64,000 bases of DNA from Viridibacillus sp050279675 (GCF_050279675.1 NZ_JBNNUK010000005.1:124001-188000); one strand, 5' to 3'; shown: positions 9,020 to 17,568, numbered from the stretch's first letter. A program made the numbers and translations. The notes: generated by a model from the letters alone, not told the origin.

Positions 9020-9151
9020 TCCGGTTTGAAATTCAAATCAATTTTTCTATGCTTATTTGTTACATCTATTATAGTAATGGATTACATATAATTCCAGTCT
9101 GTTTTAGGCAAGTAATATACGTTAGCATTAAAGAACAAGGGAGGAATGGAA

Positions 9152-9682
9152 ATGGCTGGATTACAAAAAGGTGAAGTATATTTAGTGGAACCTGATGGTA
9201 AGTGGGGACAGTCCTTCAAAAATGAGAAAGTCATTTTGCAAAGAGTTTTAGGGGATTTAATAATAGATATTGAGCATATTGGTAGCACAGCTATTCCAGG
9301 AATTAAAGCTAAGCCACTGATAGATATTCTTATTGGTTTGAGAAGTATAGAACATTTTAAAACGTTTGATTTTCAAAAGCTTAAAAAGAACGGATATTAT
9401 CATTTAGCGAAAGTTAATATTGAAGGTAAGGAAGTTATTGCAAAGTTTGAGAGTTTGGAACCACTAATTAAAACACACGTTGTCCATATTGTTGAGTATG
9501 AAGGGGAATGGTGGCAAAAGCATATACTATTCCGTGATCGCTTAACAGCACAACCTGAATTGGCAAAGGAATATGAACAGTTAAAAATAAAGCTGTCTAA
9601 AGAACATCCAAACAATGAAAATGCTTATGCAAATGCTAAGTTGGAGTTTGTGGATAGAGTCATTACGATGAATGTAGATTAG
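9152..9682 (+). CDS. GrpB/UPF0157 family protein
   Basis: 176 residues. The ATG at 9152 is preferred to the one at 9146, because the site GGGAGG at 9140-9144 leaves only one base before 9146. The family hallmark HIGSTAIPGIKAKPLIDI (about residues 41-58) identifies GrpB, a nucleotidyltransferase-like fold of unknown substrate; some members are fused to dephospho-CoA kinase. The TPR gene starts within about 20 bases of the stop, so the two are probably co-transcribed. Confidence 0.85.
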   Translation: MAGLQKGEVYLVEPDGKWGQSFKNEKVILQRVLGDLIIDIEHIGSTAIPGIKAKPLIDILIGLRSIEHFKTFDFQKLKKNGYYHLAKVNIEGKEVIAKFESLEPLIKTHVVHIVEYEGEWWQKHILFRDRLTAQPELAKEYEQLKIKLSKEHPNNENAYANAKLEFVDRVITMNVD

Positions 9683-9686
9683 CTTT

Positions 9687-10280
9687 GTGGAGGTGTACAT
9701 TACGGATATTTCCTTTCTAAAATCAAGTTTAGTAATGCTTAATGATTTCATATACTTTGATGAAAACCAATACTTACGTGAAAAATGCAACAATTATGTA
9801 GCAATAAATGAACTGACTTCTCAATTTGAAGAGGCTATCAAATCTATAGAGCAATATCCTGAAATTGAGCAGATATTTCTATTTGGAAATCTTGGTAATC
9901 TATATCGTATTGCAGGATATAGTAAGCAAGCCATAAATATATTAGAAAAAAGTTTTAGGCTTGCTGAAGAAAGGGATCTAAAAAATTTTAAGATTGCTAA
10001 TTTGATTCGTTTAGGCGAAGCATATAAATATACAGGACAATATGAAGATGCATTAAGGTTGTTTGACTTAGCTATTCAAGCATTAACACCTACAGATGAT
10101 TGTGATTTATTGGATTTTGCGCTACAGCATAAAGGAAAGTGTCTAATGGAATTGGATGAATGGGAATTAGCACTATCTCATTTTAACGAAGCATTATCTA
10201 TTCGAAAAAGAAAAAAAGAGCAATCTTTAATCCATTCAACAGAATTGGCAATACAATTTGTAAAAGAAAATAGAAACTAA
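9687..10280 (+). CDS. TPR-repeat protein
   Basis: About 195 residues with at least three tetratricopeptide repeats: GNLGNLYRIAGYSKQAINIL, LGEAYKYTGQYEDALRLFD, and a third around KGKCLMELDEWELALSHFNE. TPR arrays mediate protein-protein contact. It follows GrpB closely and may be its partner. The GTG at 9687 overlaps the ribosome-binding site itself (GGAGGTG, 9689-9695). The codon at the proper distance is ATT (9699), so initiation at ATT is possible; otherwise the GTG at 9687 or 9693 is used with poor spacing. A terminator follows. Confidence 0.75.
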   Translation: MEVYITDISFLKSSLVMLNDFIYFDENQYLREKCNNYVAINELTSQFEEAIKSIEQYPEIEQIFLFGNLGNLYRIAGYSKQAINILEKSFRLAEERDLKNFKIANLIRLGEAYKYTGQYEDALRLFDLAIQALTPTDDCDLLDFALQHKGKCLMELDEWELALSHFNEALSIRKRKKEQSLIHSTELAIQFVKENRN

Positions 10281-10354
10281 TAAAATCTCTTTAGCATGTG
10301 ATGAATCATTCGGAGACAATCATTCAATCATTTCGCTTGCTAAAACAAACTAAT

Positions 10355-10389
10355 GCTACTCCAAAACTCATTTTGAAGTAGCCTTTTCT
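10355..10389 (+). terminator. Terminator of the GrpB-TPR unit
   Basis: Stem GCTACT/AGTAGC with inner CAAAA/TTTTG pairing, followed by CTTTTCT. Confidence 0.65.
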
Positions 10390-10402
10390 AGATTTATTAT
10401 TA

Positions 10403-10569
10403 TTAAGCACTCATGTTACGGCAAGTATCTGCACACTGTTGGCAATGTTCATGCTCATGTTTCTCGCATTCTTCAGCACAGCGTTCGCAAATGTCAGCGC
10501 AAAGATTACAAATCTCTTCAGTAAATGGAGAGTTTGAAGCCATTGCTTGAATCGCAAACATACAAGCAT
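10403..10569 (-). pseudogene. C-terminal half of a split DUF326 (YhjQ-type) copper-binding protein
   Basis: Read on the minus strand, the frame gives ACMFAIQAMASNSPFTEEIC and then a cysteine-rich CxxCxxxC pattern with HEHEHC, ending in a stop at 10403-10405. This matches the second half of the four-helix-bundle, copper-binding YhjQ/DUF326 family. There is no start and the first half is missing; that half is found at 13044-13185 on the same strand. The frame upstream of 10569 is unrelated sequence. Confidence 0.8.
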
Positions 10570-10620
10570 CTGTAGCCTTGGAATATAGTTTGATTAACTG
10601 AATAAACCTTGATATAAGAA

Positions 10621-10677
10621 CAAATAGAAAAGCATGTTTTGAGAAAAAGATTGATCAAAACAAACTTTTTCTATTTG
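10621..10677. repeat. Long imperfect inverted repeat inside the insertion
   Basis: Arms of about 22 bases (10621-10642 and 10655-10677) match except for about two positions, with a short loop. It could be a terminator for the hydrolase transcript or a sub-terminal element of the insertion. Confidence 0.55.
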
Positions 10678-10790
10678 CAATTGAATCATCCTTTTATCAA
10701 AAAGTTTGATAGTTTTGGTGATCCTTGCTCAATTAAAGCGCCCTATAATTGAATATTTTTTTATTTGTAGTATTTTGACCAAGGATATGC

Positions 10791-12200
10791 TTAGTAGGTA
10801 ATTTTCTTTTTGAAAATAGTTATAATTAAAGTCATAATTCCATTAAGAGCAAATATTACTACCAAACAATAGATTAATAATGCTATGTCCGGTGCGAAGA
10901 AACTAATACTTTTCCAAGGGGTACCTATAACATAAACAAATAGTGGGATTAATCCAACAGCTAGGAGGAGTGAGAAGATTCCAACAGTGAACTGTATTTT
11001 TTTGTTTAGAACCTTCTTTCTTTTAAGACTGAAGAAATGGATTATCGTTAAAATAGCTAAGAGTAATGTAACCACCAGTATACTCCATTGGATACTATAG
11101 CTTTGTACAGGCAATTCATCTGGTTCTTTTCCGTTCAGAATAGATCGAATTCCATTCATTATATGAGATACTTGAGCATCTTCTATAAAATTATATTTAT
11201 TAGTTAAAAGCACTGCTGCAATATTTTCTTCTGGTATAAAAAACATTTGCGCTCTAAAATCAGATGTTGCCCCACCGTGAAAAGGGAAATGTTCTGTTTT
11301 AGAAAAGTGCCAACCGAAACCGTACGTTTTACCTTCTTCTGGAGGAGTTTTTAATAACTCAAGGTTTTGTTCTGATAATAAGTCTCCGCCCTCTAACATA
11401 AATGTTAAAAATTTCGCTAAATCATTTGAACTTGAAGCGATATAGCCGTAAGGTGCTCCCGCATGATCATAAAATCCATCACTTACAACTGGCTTGCCAA
11501 ACCATGACTCAAAACCAGACACGTATCCTTTTTCTACCGCACTTTCATAATCAGCAGCTGAATTTTCCATACCAAGCGGGGTGAAAATATTCGTATTCAA
11601 AAAATCTGAAAAGGTTTGATTCGAAATATTTTCAACAATTGCCCCTAAGAGTAAATAGTTAGCAGAGTTATATTCATAAACCTCGCCAGGCTCGTGAGAT
11701 AACGCTACACCACTTAGTTCTTTTATAGCTTGATTGATTGCCCCTTCTTTTGACCTATCCTTGTCCGTCACTTTAAGACCTTCAAGCTCACTAATACCAC
11801 TTGTTTGTTCTAATAAATGCAAAACTGTAATTTGTTTTGAACTGTCTGTTTGATAGGTAAACGATGGAATATAGGACTGTATCGGTTCGTCCAGCTTTAT
11901 TTTGCCATCTTCCACTAACATCATAATAGCCAGGGATGTAATTGGCTTGCTTAAAGAACCGATAAGAAATGGTGTATCTGCTGTTACATTTGACCCTTCA
12001 CTTAAAGTACCCCATTGATTGAGATAAATCGTTTCCCCGTTTTCTAATATAGCCAATGATGAGCCGGGAATATTATACATCTCTAAGGACTCTTCCATAA
12101 AATTTGTTATTTTTTGTTTAGTATCTTCCGTTTTAGCAGAAGCAGAAAAAGGGGTAAGTAGGAGTAGTAAACTCCCTAAAAAAATGATTGCTTTTTTCAT
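10791..12200 (-). CDS. Membrane-anchored serine hydrolase (class C beta-lactamase fold)
   Basis: 469 residues from the ATG at 12200, which has AAGGAG upstream and opens a signal peptide (MKKAIIFLGSL, then ASAK). The penicillin-binding/AmpC-like catalytic signature is present: SLSK (SxxK serine), YNSANY in place of YSN, and HGG in place of KTG. Three hydrophobic segments near the C-terminus anchor it, so the catalytic domain faces outside. Such proteins act as esterases, D-amino-acid peptidases or peptidoglycan hydrolases. It lies 35 bases after tetR, and the two probably form an operon controlled by that repressor. Confidence 0.85.
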   Translation of the reverse strand: MKKAIIFLGSLLLLLTPFSASAKTEDTKQKITNFMEESLEMYNIPGSSLAILENGETIYLNQWGTLSEGSNVTADTPFLIGSLSKPITSLAIMMLVEDGKIKLDEPIQSYIPSFTYQTDSSKQITVLHLLEQTSGISELEGLKVTDKDRSKEGAINQAIKELSGVALSHEPGEVYEYNSANYLLLGAIVENISNQTFSDFLNTNIFTPLGMENSAADYESAVEKGYVSGFESWFGKPVVSDGFYDHAGAPYGYIASSSNDLAKFLTFMLEGGDLLSEQNLELLKTPPEEGKTYGFGWHFSKTEHFPFHGGATSDFRAQMFFIPEENIAAVLLTNKYNFIEDAQVSHIMNGIRSILNGKEPDELPVQSYSIQWSILVVTLLLAILTIIHFFSLKRKKVLNKKIQFTVGIFSLLLAVGLIPLFVYVIGTPWKSISFFAPDIALLIYCLVVIFALNGIMTLIITIFKKKITY

Positions 12201-12234
12201 TATTTTTCTCCTTATATGAACAATCAACGTTTTA

Positions 12235-12804
12235 TTAAACTCTAATTGCTTCTTTTTTCAAATAGATCTCTAATAAGTCAATTAACAATTTATACGATTG
12301 ATCAAGGTCAAATTCGTCATCGAACATTTTTTGTAGGGCTAGTCCATCGAAGCAAGCCAATAAAATACTGGCAAGGGCATCAGTTTCTTTGGCTCCAACG
12401 TTTAGGTTCTTCAAGGGATTAGAGAGACTTTCTCTCCCGTTTTGTAAAATATTTTCTACTTCTTTTTTATATGGATCATTTTTTAATCCTAAAGAATAAA
12501 GCTCATATCTCCAACGATACCAATCAGGATCTTTTTCTACTCTTGATTTAATTTCAAACAAAACTTCAAATGGATTCATTTCCGACTCTTTTTTGCCATC
12601 ATATTGAATATGGTATCGTTTTTGAATTTCACTCTGCACGGTGAATAACAACTCTTCCTTATTCTTGAAATAATAATGAACAAGTCCAGGAGTAATGCCA
12701 GCTTCGTGAGCAATGTCCTTTATAGAGGCATTATTGAAGCCCTTCCGACTAAATACTTTATATGCCGCATCAATTAATCTTTGACGTTTATCCTTAGCAC
12801 TCAT
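12235..12804 (-). CDS. TetR family transcriptional repressor
   Basis: 189 residues. The start at 12804 is chosen because GGAGGG lies six bases upstream; a longer reading from 12834 would run through the operator. The N-terminal helix-turn-helix is RQRLIDAAYKVFSRKGFNNA followed by SIKDIAHEAGITPGLVHYYF, which is classic TetR. The ligand domain is divergent. A perfect 8-2-8 palindrome lies just upstream, so autoregulation and control of the adjoining serine hydrolase are likely. The inducer is unknown. Confidence 0.9.
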   Translation of the reverse strand: MSAKDKRQRLIDAAYKVFSRKGFNNASIKDIAHEAGITPGLVHYYFKNKEELLFTVQSEIQKRYHIQYDGKKESEMNPFEVLFEIKSRVEKDPDWYRWRYELYSLGLKNDPYKKEVENILQNGRESLSNPLKNLNVGAKETDALASILLACFDGLALQKMFDDEFDLDQSYKLLIDLLEIYLKKEAIRV

Positions 12805-12821
12805 TTTATCCCTCCATATTG

Positions 12822-12839
12822 TTTGGTTGACCAACCAAA
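12822..12839. promoter_or_regulatory. TetR operator-like palindrome
   Basis: TTTGGTTG and CAACCAAA are perfect inverted arms around a two-base centre, 18-35 bases upstream of the tetR start. Confidence 0.75.
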
Positions 12840-13029
12840 TTATATTTCGTATCGTAGCAAAAAGTCAATTGAATATTCAAAAAAATTTCGCTTTCATTAA
12901 TATAAAGTAGCATTATTTCAAAAAAATGTAGCTGTTAAAAGAAGATTATCAAAGGCTCAATTGTTGAACAAAGAAATACTCTACAAAATAAATCTATTAT
13001 CAAACTTTTTTACAAATAATCAATCTTTT

Positions 13030-13185
13030 CTACAAATCTACAGTATCAGCACAAGCACAATCATATCGAATACATTCGGTCATCATTTTGACATCAACTT
13101 CTTTTAAACATGAATCAAAGCATGTGTTACACGCCTCCAAACATTCCATATAAATTTTAATACATTCTTCATACTGTCTATTCAT
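13030..13185 (-). pseudogene. N-terminal half of the split DUF326 (YhjQ-type) protein
   Basis: From an ATG at 13185 the frame encodes 51 residues: MNRQYEECIKIYMECLEACN, then TCFDSCLKEVDVKMMTEC and further cysteines. This is the first half of the YhjQ/DUF326 four-helix copper-binding family. The last four codons and the stop (13030-13043) belong to the inserted segment. The matching second half lies at 10403-10569 in the same orientation. The protein would have had about 101 residues when intact. Confidence 0.8.
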
Positions 13186-13426
13186 GTAAACACTTCTATA
13201 AAATAACATTCATCTTTTATGTACCCTCGTGGATAGAAAATAAACAAATAGAGCAAGTCTTTTACTGTTTTTTTAAGTTTTCACAAGTTTTTGTTTTACA
13301 TAACAATGGTATTAATCAAAATATAAATGGAAAATAAAATAATTTAATGTAAAATAAGTAAAGTGCTGGTTTTGGCATTTCTTATTAGAAACTGGTTTGA
13401 GAAATGATGTTTTGGAGGAGAAATTA

Positions 13427-13963
13427 ATGAACTTTAGAGCTTTGGTAAAGATTATTTCAGTTTGTATAGTTATCTTTATGATTATATTAATGATAAAAAC
13501 AAATTTTGTAGATAAAGATGAATCTGCTGAATCAGGACTTGAAATAAACGATGTTGCACCTGATTTTCAATTGAAAAATTTAGCCGGTGAACAAGTAAAA
13601 TTATCAGATTATAGAGGACAAAAAGTACTACTCAATTTTTGGGCTTCATGGTGTCCACCTTGTAAAGAAGAAATTCCGCATATGCAAAAGTACTATGAAG
13701 AGTATGGAGAAAAATCTGATATGGTCATTCTTGCAGTCAATATGACTAGAGTAGAAAAAGGCGGTAAAGAAAAAATAGCGGAATTTGTTGAGAAATATGA
13801 AATGACATTTCCAGTTTTAGTAGATGATAATGATGGTAAAGTTATGAAATTATATGATGTTCGATCATTTCCCACAACATATATAATAAACAGTGAGGGG
13901 GTAATTACTCAAAAAGTTAGAATGTCTTTAGACGATAAGAAAATCGAAGAAATTATTAATTAG
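13427..13963 (+). CDS. Membrane-anchored thiol-disulfide oxidoreductase (TlpA/ResA-like)
   Basis: 178 residues from the ATG at 13427 (GGAGGAG upstream). One N-terminal membrane anchor (about residues 8-24) is followed by a thioredoxin fold: APDFQLKNLAG, the active site WCPPC, and the cis-proline region SFPTTYII. ResA/TlpA proteins reduce disulfides outside the membrane, for example in cytochrome c maturation or spore assembly. The lone context does not show which. It is monocistronic with its own terminator. Confidence 0.88.
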   Translation: MNFRALVKIISVCIVIFMIILMIKTNFVDKDESAESGLEINDVAPDFQLKNLAGEQVKLSDYRGQKVLLNFWASWCPPCKEEIPHMQKYYEEYGEKSDMVILAVNMTRVEKGGKEKIAEFVEKYEMTFPVLVDDNDGKVMKLYDVRSFPTTYIINSEGVITQKVRMSLDDKKIEEIIN

Positions 13964-13970
13964 AGTAATT

Positions 13971-13997
13971 AAATCTGTTGAAATCAACAGATTTTCA
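13971..13997 (+). terminator. Terminator of the TlpA-like gene
   Basis: Stem AAATCTGTTGA/TCAACAGATTT with a two-base loop and a short T run. Confidence 0.6.
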
Positions 13998-14051
13998 ATA
14001 GATGTTCTTAATAATCGATATTAGATTGTATTTGAATTGGAGGTATTTATT

Positions 14052-14618
14052 ATGCAAATAGAAAACAGTACTTTTCCAATACTAGAAACTGATAGATTAA
14101 TATTAAGAAAAGTTACAGAAGTTGATGCAAGTAGTGTTTTAAAATATATGTCTGATAATGAAGTAGTAAAGCACATTGGATTAGAACCTTTTAACACAGT
14201 TGTGGATGCAATGGATGAGATCACTTGGTATCAAACAATATTTGAACAGGGAACAGGAATTAGATGGGGAATTACTTTGAAAGAAAATAATGAAGTAATT
14301 GGTAGCTGTGGTTTTCTTAACAGGGTCCCTAAGCATTTTCGTACAGAAATCGGTACTGAATTAAGCAAAGAATACTGGGGACAAGGTATTGCTAGCGAGG
14401 CTTTTGAAGCTGTAATTAGATATGGGTTTGAAAACTTTAAACTTCAAAGGATTGAAGCGTTAATCGAACCTGAAAACATTGCATCTCAAAAATTAGCCGA
14501 AAAGCAAGGATTTATTAAAGAAGGATTACTAAGAAATTATGAGTTTACATGTGGTAAATTTGATGACTTATATATGTATTCACTGCTAAAGCAAGATTTT
14601 GATTTAAATGAATCATAA
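14052..14618 (+). CDS. GNAT acetyltransferase (RimJ/RimL type)
   Basis: 188 residues from the ATG at 14052 (GGAGG upstream). The RimJ/RimL opening ILETDRLILRKV and the acetyl-CoA segment YWGQGIASEAFEAV are present. The C-terminal ENIASQKLAEKQGF completes the fold. Such enzymes acetylate protein N-termini or small amines; the target is unknown. It is monocistronic. Confidence 0.88.
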   Translation: MQIENSTFPILETDRLILRKVTEVDASSVLKYMSDNEVVKHIGLEPFNTVVDAMDEITWYQTIFEQGTGIRWGITLKENNEVIGSCGFLNRVPKHFRTEIGTELSKEYWGQGIASEAFEAVIRYGFENFKLQRIEALIEPENIASQKLAEKQGFIKEGLLRNYEFTCGKFDDLYMYSLLKQDFDLNES

Positions 14619-15044
14619 AGAATATAATAAAAATCAAACAAGGGTCATGAGTAACCAAAAAAATCATGAATATTGAAATTGTTTTATTCTATTCATCAAA
14701 ATGTTTATGAATAAAAAAGTTGTTTGATAATTAGGATCAAAGTTTAATTCAGAGATTTTTTCATTTACTTTTTAATTGCTACGCTCTTTATGCTAAGTAT
14801 TGAACTTTATGCTTACATGAAAAATATTCGAATTAAAAAATAATTATGTTATATATGTTTCCTTTTCAAATGAGTACAGCATACTAGAGGTACGGGTTTC
14901 ACCGCCTCTCTTTTTGTTAAATACTTCCGATCACACAACTTTATTATCTCTGCACACAAAAGTCTTAATTCAGTTTGCATAACAAAATAATTGAAATATT
15001 CTTACTGTTGTGTTAAGTTAATTATCAAATATGAGGTGAATTAT
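14619..15044. other. Gene-less stretch
   Basis: About 425 bases of AT-rich sequence. I find no credible coding frame. The only structure is a terminator-like hairpin at 14886-14915. Confidence 0.5.
14886..14915 (+). terminator. Terminator-like hairpin
   Basis: AGAGG..CGG pairs with CCG..CCTCT with a two-base bulge, followed by CTTTTTG. No gene directly in front of it; it may end a lost or read-through transcript. Confidence 0.5.
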
Positions 15045-15098
15045 ATGTTACGAACAAAAATTTTAAGTAACACTTCACAATTCCATCATCACATGTAG
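15045..15098 (+). CDS. Histidine leader peptide (17 residues)
   Basis: ATG with GAGGTG seven bases upstream encodes MLRTKILSNTSQFHHHM and a TAG stop. Three His codons in a row (15084-15092) stand next to the stop, immediately before two hairpins and a histidyl-tRNA synthetase gene. This is the layout of a ribosome-mediated attenuator that senses charged tRNA-His. Confidence 0.7.
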   Translation: MLRTKILSNTSQFHHHM

Positions 15099-15194
15099 TC
15101 TTGCTATCCGATTTTATAAAATCGCGCATAGGAAGACTATTTATATTGAACTGCATCGATAAAGGAAATCACTTTTATCAGGTGCAGTTTTTTT
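15096..15194 (+). promoter_or_regulatory. Attenuator region of the hisS paralogue
   Basis: The first hairpin (15096-15139) has outer TAGTCTT/AAGACTA and inner CGATTTTATAAAATCG pairing and starts at the leader peptide's stop codon. The second (15149-15188, then seven T) is a terminator with stem AACTGCA..GATAAA paired to TTTATC..TGCAGTT. Stalling at the His codons would cover the first hairpin and could let its right arm interfere with the terminator. The alternative fold is inferred. Confidence 0.65.
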
Positions 15195-15222
15195 ATTTTC
15201 ACAAAATTAGGAGGAATATCAA

Positions 15223-16509
15223 ATGAGAAAAATGGATTATCAAAATGTGAAAGGTACTCAAGATTATTTACCTGAAGCTGAAGTGATTAGACGGAAAATT
15301 AGAAGAACGCTTGAAGACACATTTATACAATACGGCTGTAAACCACTTGAAACACCAATATTGAATTATACGGAGCTGATGGCTTCAAAGTACGGTGGTG
15401 GTGCAGAAATATTAGAAGAAATGTACACATTAACTGATCGGGGAGAGAGAGATTTAGCACTTCGCTATGATTTAACGATTCCTTTCGCAAAAGTTGTCGC
15501 GATGAATCCTGCGATTAGAATGCCTTTTAAGCGATATGAAATTGGTAAAGTTTTTAGAGATGGGCCAATAAAGACAGGACGATTCCGTGAATTTACACAA
15601 TGTGATGTAGATATCGTAGGAGTAGAATCTCAAATTGCTGAAGCAGAGCTGATGGAAATGGCCCTTTCAGCCTTTACCAAGTTAGATTTGAAAATCGCCA
15701 TACAATATAACAACCGAAAGTTATTATCCGGAATGTTAGAAATGTTTGAAGTTCCTACTGACCAAATGAGTGCAGTGATATTAGTATTGGATAAATTAGA
15801 GAAAGTGGGGGTTTCAGCGGTAAAGAAGGAACTAAGTGAATTAGGTTTAACTTTAACAGTAATAGATTCCATCGAGCGTTTTTTAACTGACGAGAAGAAT
15901 ATGATGATTAATTATTTTGAGCCATTTATTAAAGTGAATAACAATATTGAGCAAGGCGTAAATGAATTAAAAGCATTAGAATCAATCTTAAAGTATTTAA
16001 AGATTTCGGAGCAATGTATGTTCAACCCATTTTTAGCAAGAGGTTTGGAAATATATACAGGTACGATTTATGAACTATTTTTAGTCGACAAGACAATTAA
16101 ATCAAGCATTGGTAGTGGTGGGAGATATGACAATGCGATTGCAGGCTTACTAGGTACGAATCAGTCATTTTCAACTGTCGGCATATCTTTTGGATTAGAT
16201 GTCATTTATACGGCTATTTCATTGAAAGATTCAGCTATATCAGAGGCTTCATTACTCGATTATTACATCATACCAATGAACACATTAACGGAATCCTTAT
16301 TAGTTGCAACACGATTGAGACAGAAGGGATACAATGTAGAACTAGATATGAGTAATAAGAAAATTGGTAAAGCGTTAGACCGTGCGAATAGTGAAGGCAT
16401 TCGAAATGTAATTATAGTAGGAGAGAATGAAGTAGAGCTTAATCAAATAACGGTGAAAAATATGGAGACAGGTGAAACGAGCGTAGAACCATTTCAATTT
16501 TCTAGCTAG
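15223..16509 (+). CDS. hisS: Histidyl-tRNA synthetase, divergent second-copy type
   Basis: 428 residues, full length for HisRS, so not the shortened HisZ. Class II motifs: GTQDYLP at the start, FRDGPIKTGRFREFTQCD in motif 2 (an insertion unlike the usual bacterial GRYREFHQ), the histidine-specific ARGLEIYTGTIYE, motif 3 GGRYDNAIAGL, and a C-terminal anticodon-binding domain. It charges tRNA-His with histidine. Its location in an accessory region and its divergent motif 2 suggest a second copy. The leader peptide with three His codons and a terminator implies induction when histidine is short. Confidence 0.88.
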   Translation: MRKMDYQNVKGTQDYLPEAEVIRRKIRRTLEDTFIQYGCKPLETPILNYTELMASKYGGGAEILEEMYTLTDRGERDLALRYDLTIPFAKVVAMNPAIRMPFKRYEIGKVFRDGPIKTGRFREFTQCDVDIVGVESQIAEAELMEMALSAFTKLDLKIAIQYNNRKLLSGMLEMFEVPTDQMSAVILVLDKLEKVGVSAVKKELSELGLTLTVIDSIERFLTDEKNMMINYFEPFIKVNNNIEQGVNELKALESILKYLKISEQCMFNPFLARGLEIYTGTIYELFLVDKTIKSSIGSGGRYDNAIAGLLGTNQSFSTVGISFGLDVIYTAISLKDSAISEASLLDYYIIPMNTLTESLLVATRLRQKGYNVELDMSNKKIGKALDRANSEGIRNVIIVGENEVELNQITVKNMETGETSVEPFQFSS

Positions 16510-16560
16510 AAGACTTTCTACAAAAGGCTTTATTTTACTAGATTGTTGTATTTCTTCAGA

Positions 16561-16601
16561 TTAATAAGCATATTCAATTTTAAGTCGAATATGCTTATTA
16601 A
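16561..16601. terminator. Long inverted repeat after hisS
   Basis: A perfect 15-base-pair stem, 16561-16575 with 16587-16601, and an 11-base loop. It lacks a T run, so it is a weak terminator or an RNA-stabilising hairpin. Confidence 0.5.
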
Positions 16602-16629
16602 TTCGTAAGGCGAACAATCTAATTTTGTA

Positions 16630-16839
16630 CTTAGAATATAAGGTTGTATAGAATGTAACCGAAAAATAATACTAAAATAAAATGCCTGTACCTTTCCAAC
16701 CCATACCGCCTGTTAAATCAGTTAAATTTCCACTACTTCCTCTGTTTAATGCATCGTGTATAGAACCAGTAGGATTATTTTTCAATTCACTTTGTCTTAA
16801 ATGTTCTCTTTTTTCTTCTGGTGTTTCTTTTAGACTCAT
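16630..16839 (-). CDS. DUF6366 family small membrane protein
   Basis: Sixty-nine residues on the minus strand from an ATG with GAGGGG upstream. The N-terminal half is charged (KETPEEKREHLRQSELKNNP), then come a Gly/Asn segment ending GGMGWKGTG and a single C-terminal membrane helix, FILVLFFGYILYN. This matches the small DUF6366 family of Bacillales, whose function is unknown. The overlapping plus-strand frame is not credible. Confidence 0.75.
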
Positions 16840-17082
16840 AGGCCCCTCACATTTCTGCTCAGTTCTTAACTAAGACAATTTTTTTCAAATGAATTATAGA
16901 TTAATATTCTACAAATATTCCGATAAGCCTTGTTATGCAATCATTTTTTTTATGGTAATGGAAGTGTTTTTTCTAAGGCGGCAGGAGAATAGCAAGTAGT
17001 TAAAAGACAACTAACTTGACTAAAAAACAGAAAATAGATATGGTAGACAAGTGATATCTATGATTAGGAGTGAATTATAAAG

Positions 17083-17484
17083 GTGAAATATTCAAAAGCA
17101 ACGAATTACGCACTACATACCATGTTATATTTAGTCAATGTTACTCCAGAGAAACATGTAGGTGTTCAGCAACTTGCAACACATCAAGATGTTTCAACTA
17201 CGTACTTATCAAAAATATTGACTAAGCTTGCTAAGGCGGGGATGGTTGAATCAGTTTCTGGTGCCAATGGTGGATATAAATTAAAGCCTAATTGGGAGGA
17301 CATATCTTTTTTAGATATTATTCAAGCCATCGAAGGTCCTACATCCTTATTTGACTATTGTTTACATCATGATCCAAATTGCTTGATCCAAAAAGTTATT
17401 GTTTCAGCAGAAGAAAAGATGTTGGATGAATTAAGAAATCAAAAAATTGTAGACATAGCAAAACAAATGACAGAGGCGCAATAA
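17083..17484 (+). CDS. Rrf2 family transcriptional regulator
   Basis: 133 residues from a GTG at 17083; AGGAG lies 12 bases upstream, a little far. The winged-helix N-terminus MKYSKATNYALHTMLYL, the wing SGANGGYKL and the dimerisation helix are typical of Rrf2. Only two cysteines lie in the region (YCLHHDPNC), so a full Fe-S site like that of IscR or NsrR is uncertain, and a redox or thiol sensor is possible. It precedes a thioredoxin-reductase-like gene in the same direction by about 85 bases and probably controls it. Confidence 0.88.
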   Translation: MKYSKATNYALHTMLYLVNVTPEKHVGVQQLATHQDVSTTYLSKILTKLAKAGMVESVSGANGGYKLKPNWEDISFLDIIQAIEGPTSLFDYCLHHDPNCLIQKVIVSAEEKMLDELRNQKIVDIAKQMTEAQ

Positions 17485-17568
17485 GCCCTGTTTTTTTACA
17501 CTGATAATAGCTATTAAAGAGTATTAATATCTTTAATTAAAAAATTTAAAAAGAAAAGGATGAAGAAA

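Larger units (their letters stand above)
10570..13043 (-). mobile_element. 2.47-kb non-autonomous insertion carrying tetR and a serine hydrolase
   Basis: The segment begins CTGTAG (10570-10575) and ends CTACAG (13038-13043). Reading inward from the two ends, about 20 of the next 29 positions agree, giving imperfect terminal inverted repeats. The flanks rejoin into an intact DUF326 codon series (Cys-Ala-Asp/Ala-Cys-Met) if the segment is removed, with a 2-3 base duplication (AT or ATC). It contains a TetR regulator, a serine hydrolase and a hairpin at 10621-10677, but no transposase. It therefore looks like a passenger cassette mobilised in trans. Confidence 0.65.

Noticed and set aside
13396..13427. 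Start of the TlpA-like protein at 13397
   Set aside because: The longer N-terminus is not a signal, and GGAGGAG sits just before the ATG at 13427, which begins the membrane anchor directly.
14886..14915. T-box riboswitch before the histidyl-tRNA synthetase
   Set aside because: The sequence GGTTTCACCGCC looks slightly like a T-box, but the conserved AGGGTGGNACCGCG core, a specifier stem and the correct distance to hisS are missing. A His leader peptide closer to the gene explains the control better.
16630..16873. A plus-strand protein (63 codons from 16682), or a frameshift in the minus-strand gene
   Set aside because: The minus strand encodes an uninterrupted DUF6366 protein with a membrane helix. 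The plus-strand frame is its shadow, and no frameshift remains when the bases are re-read.
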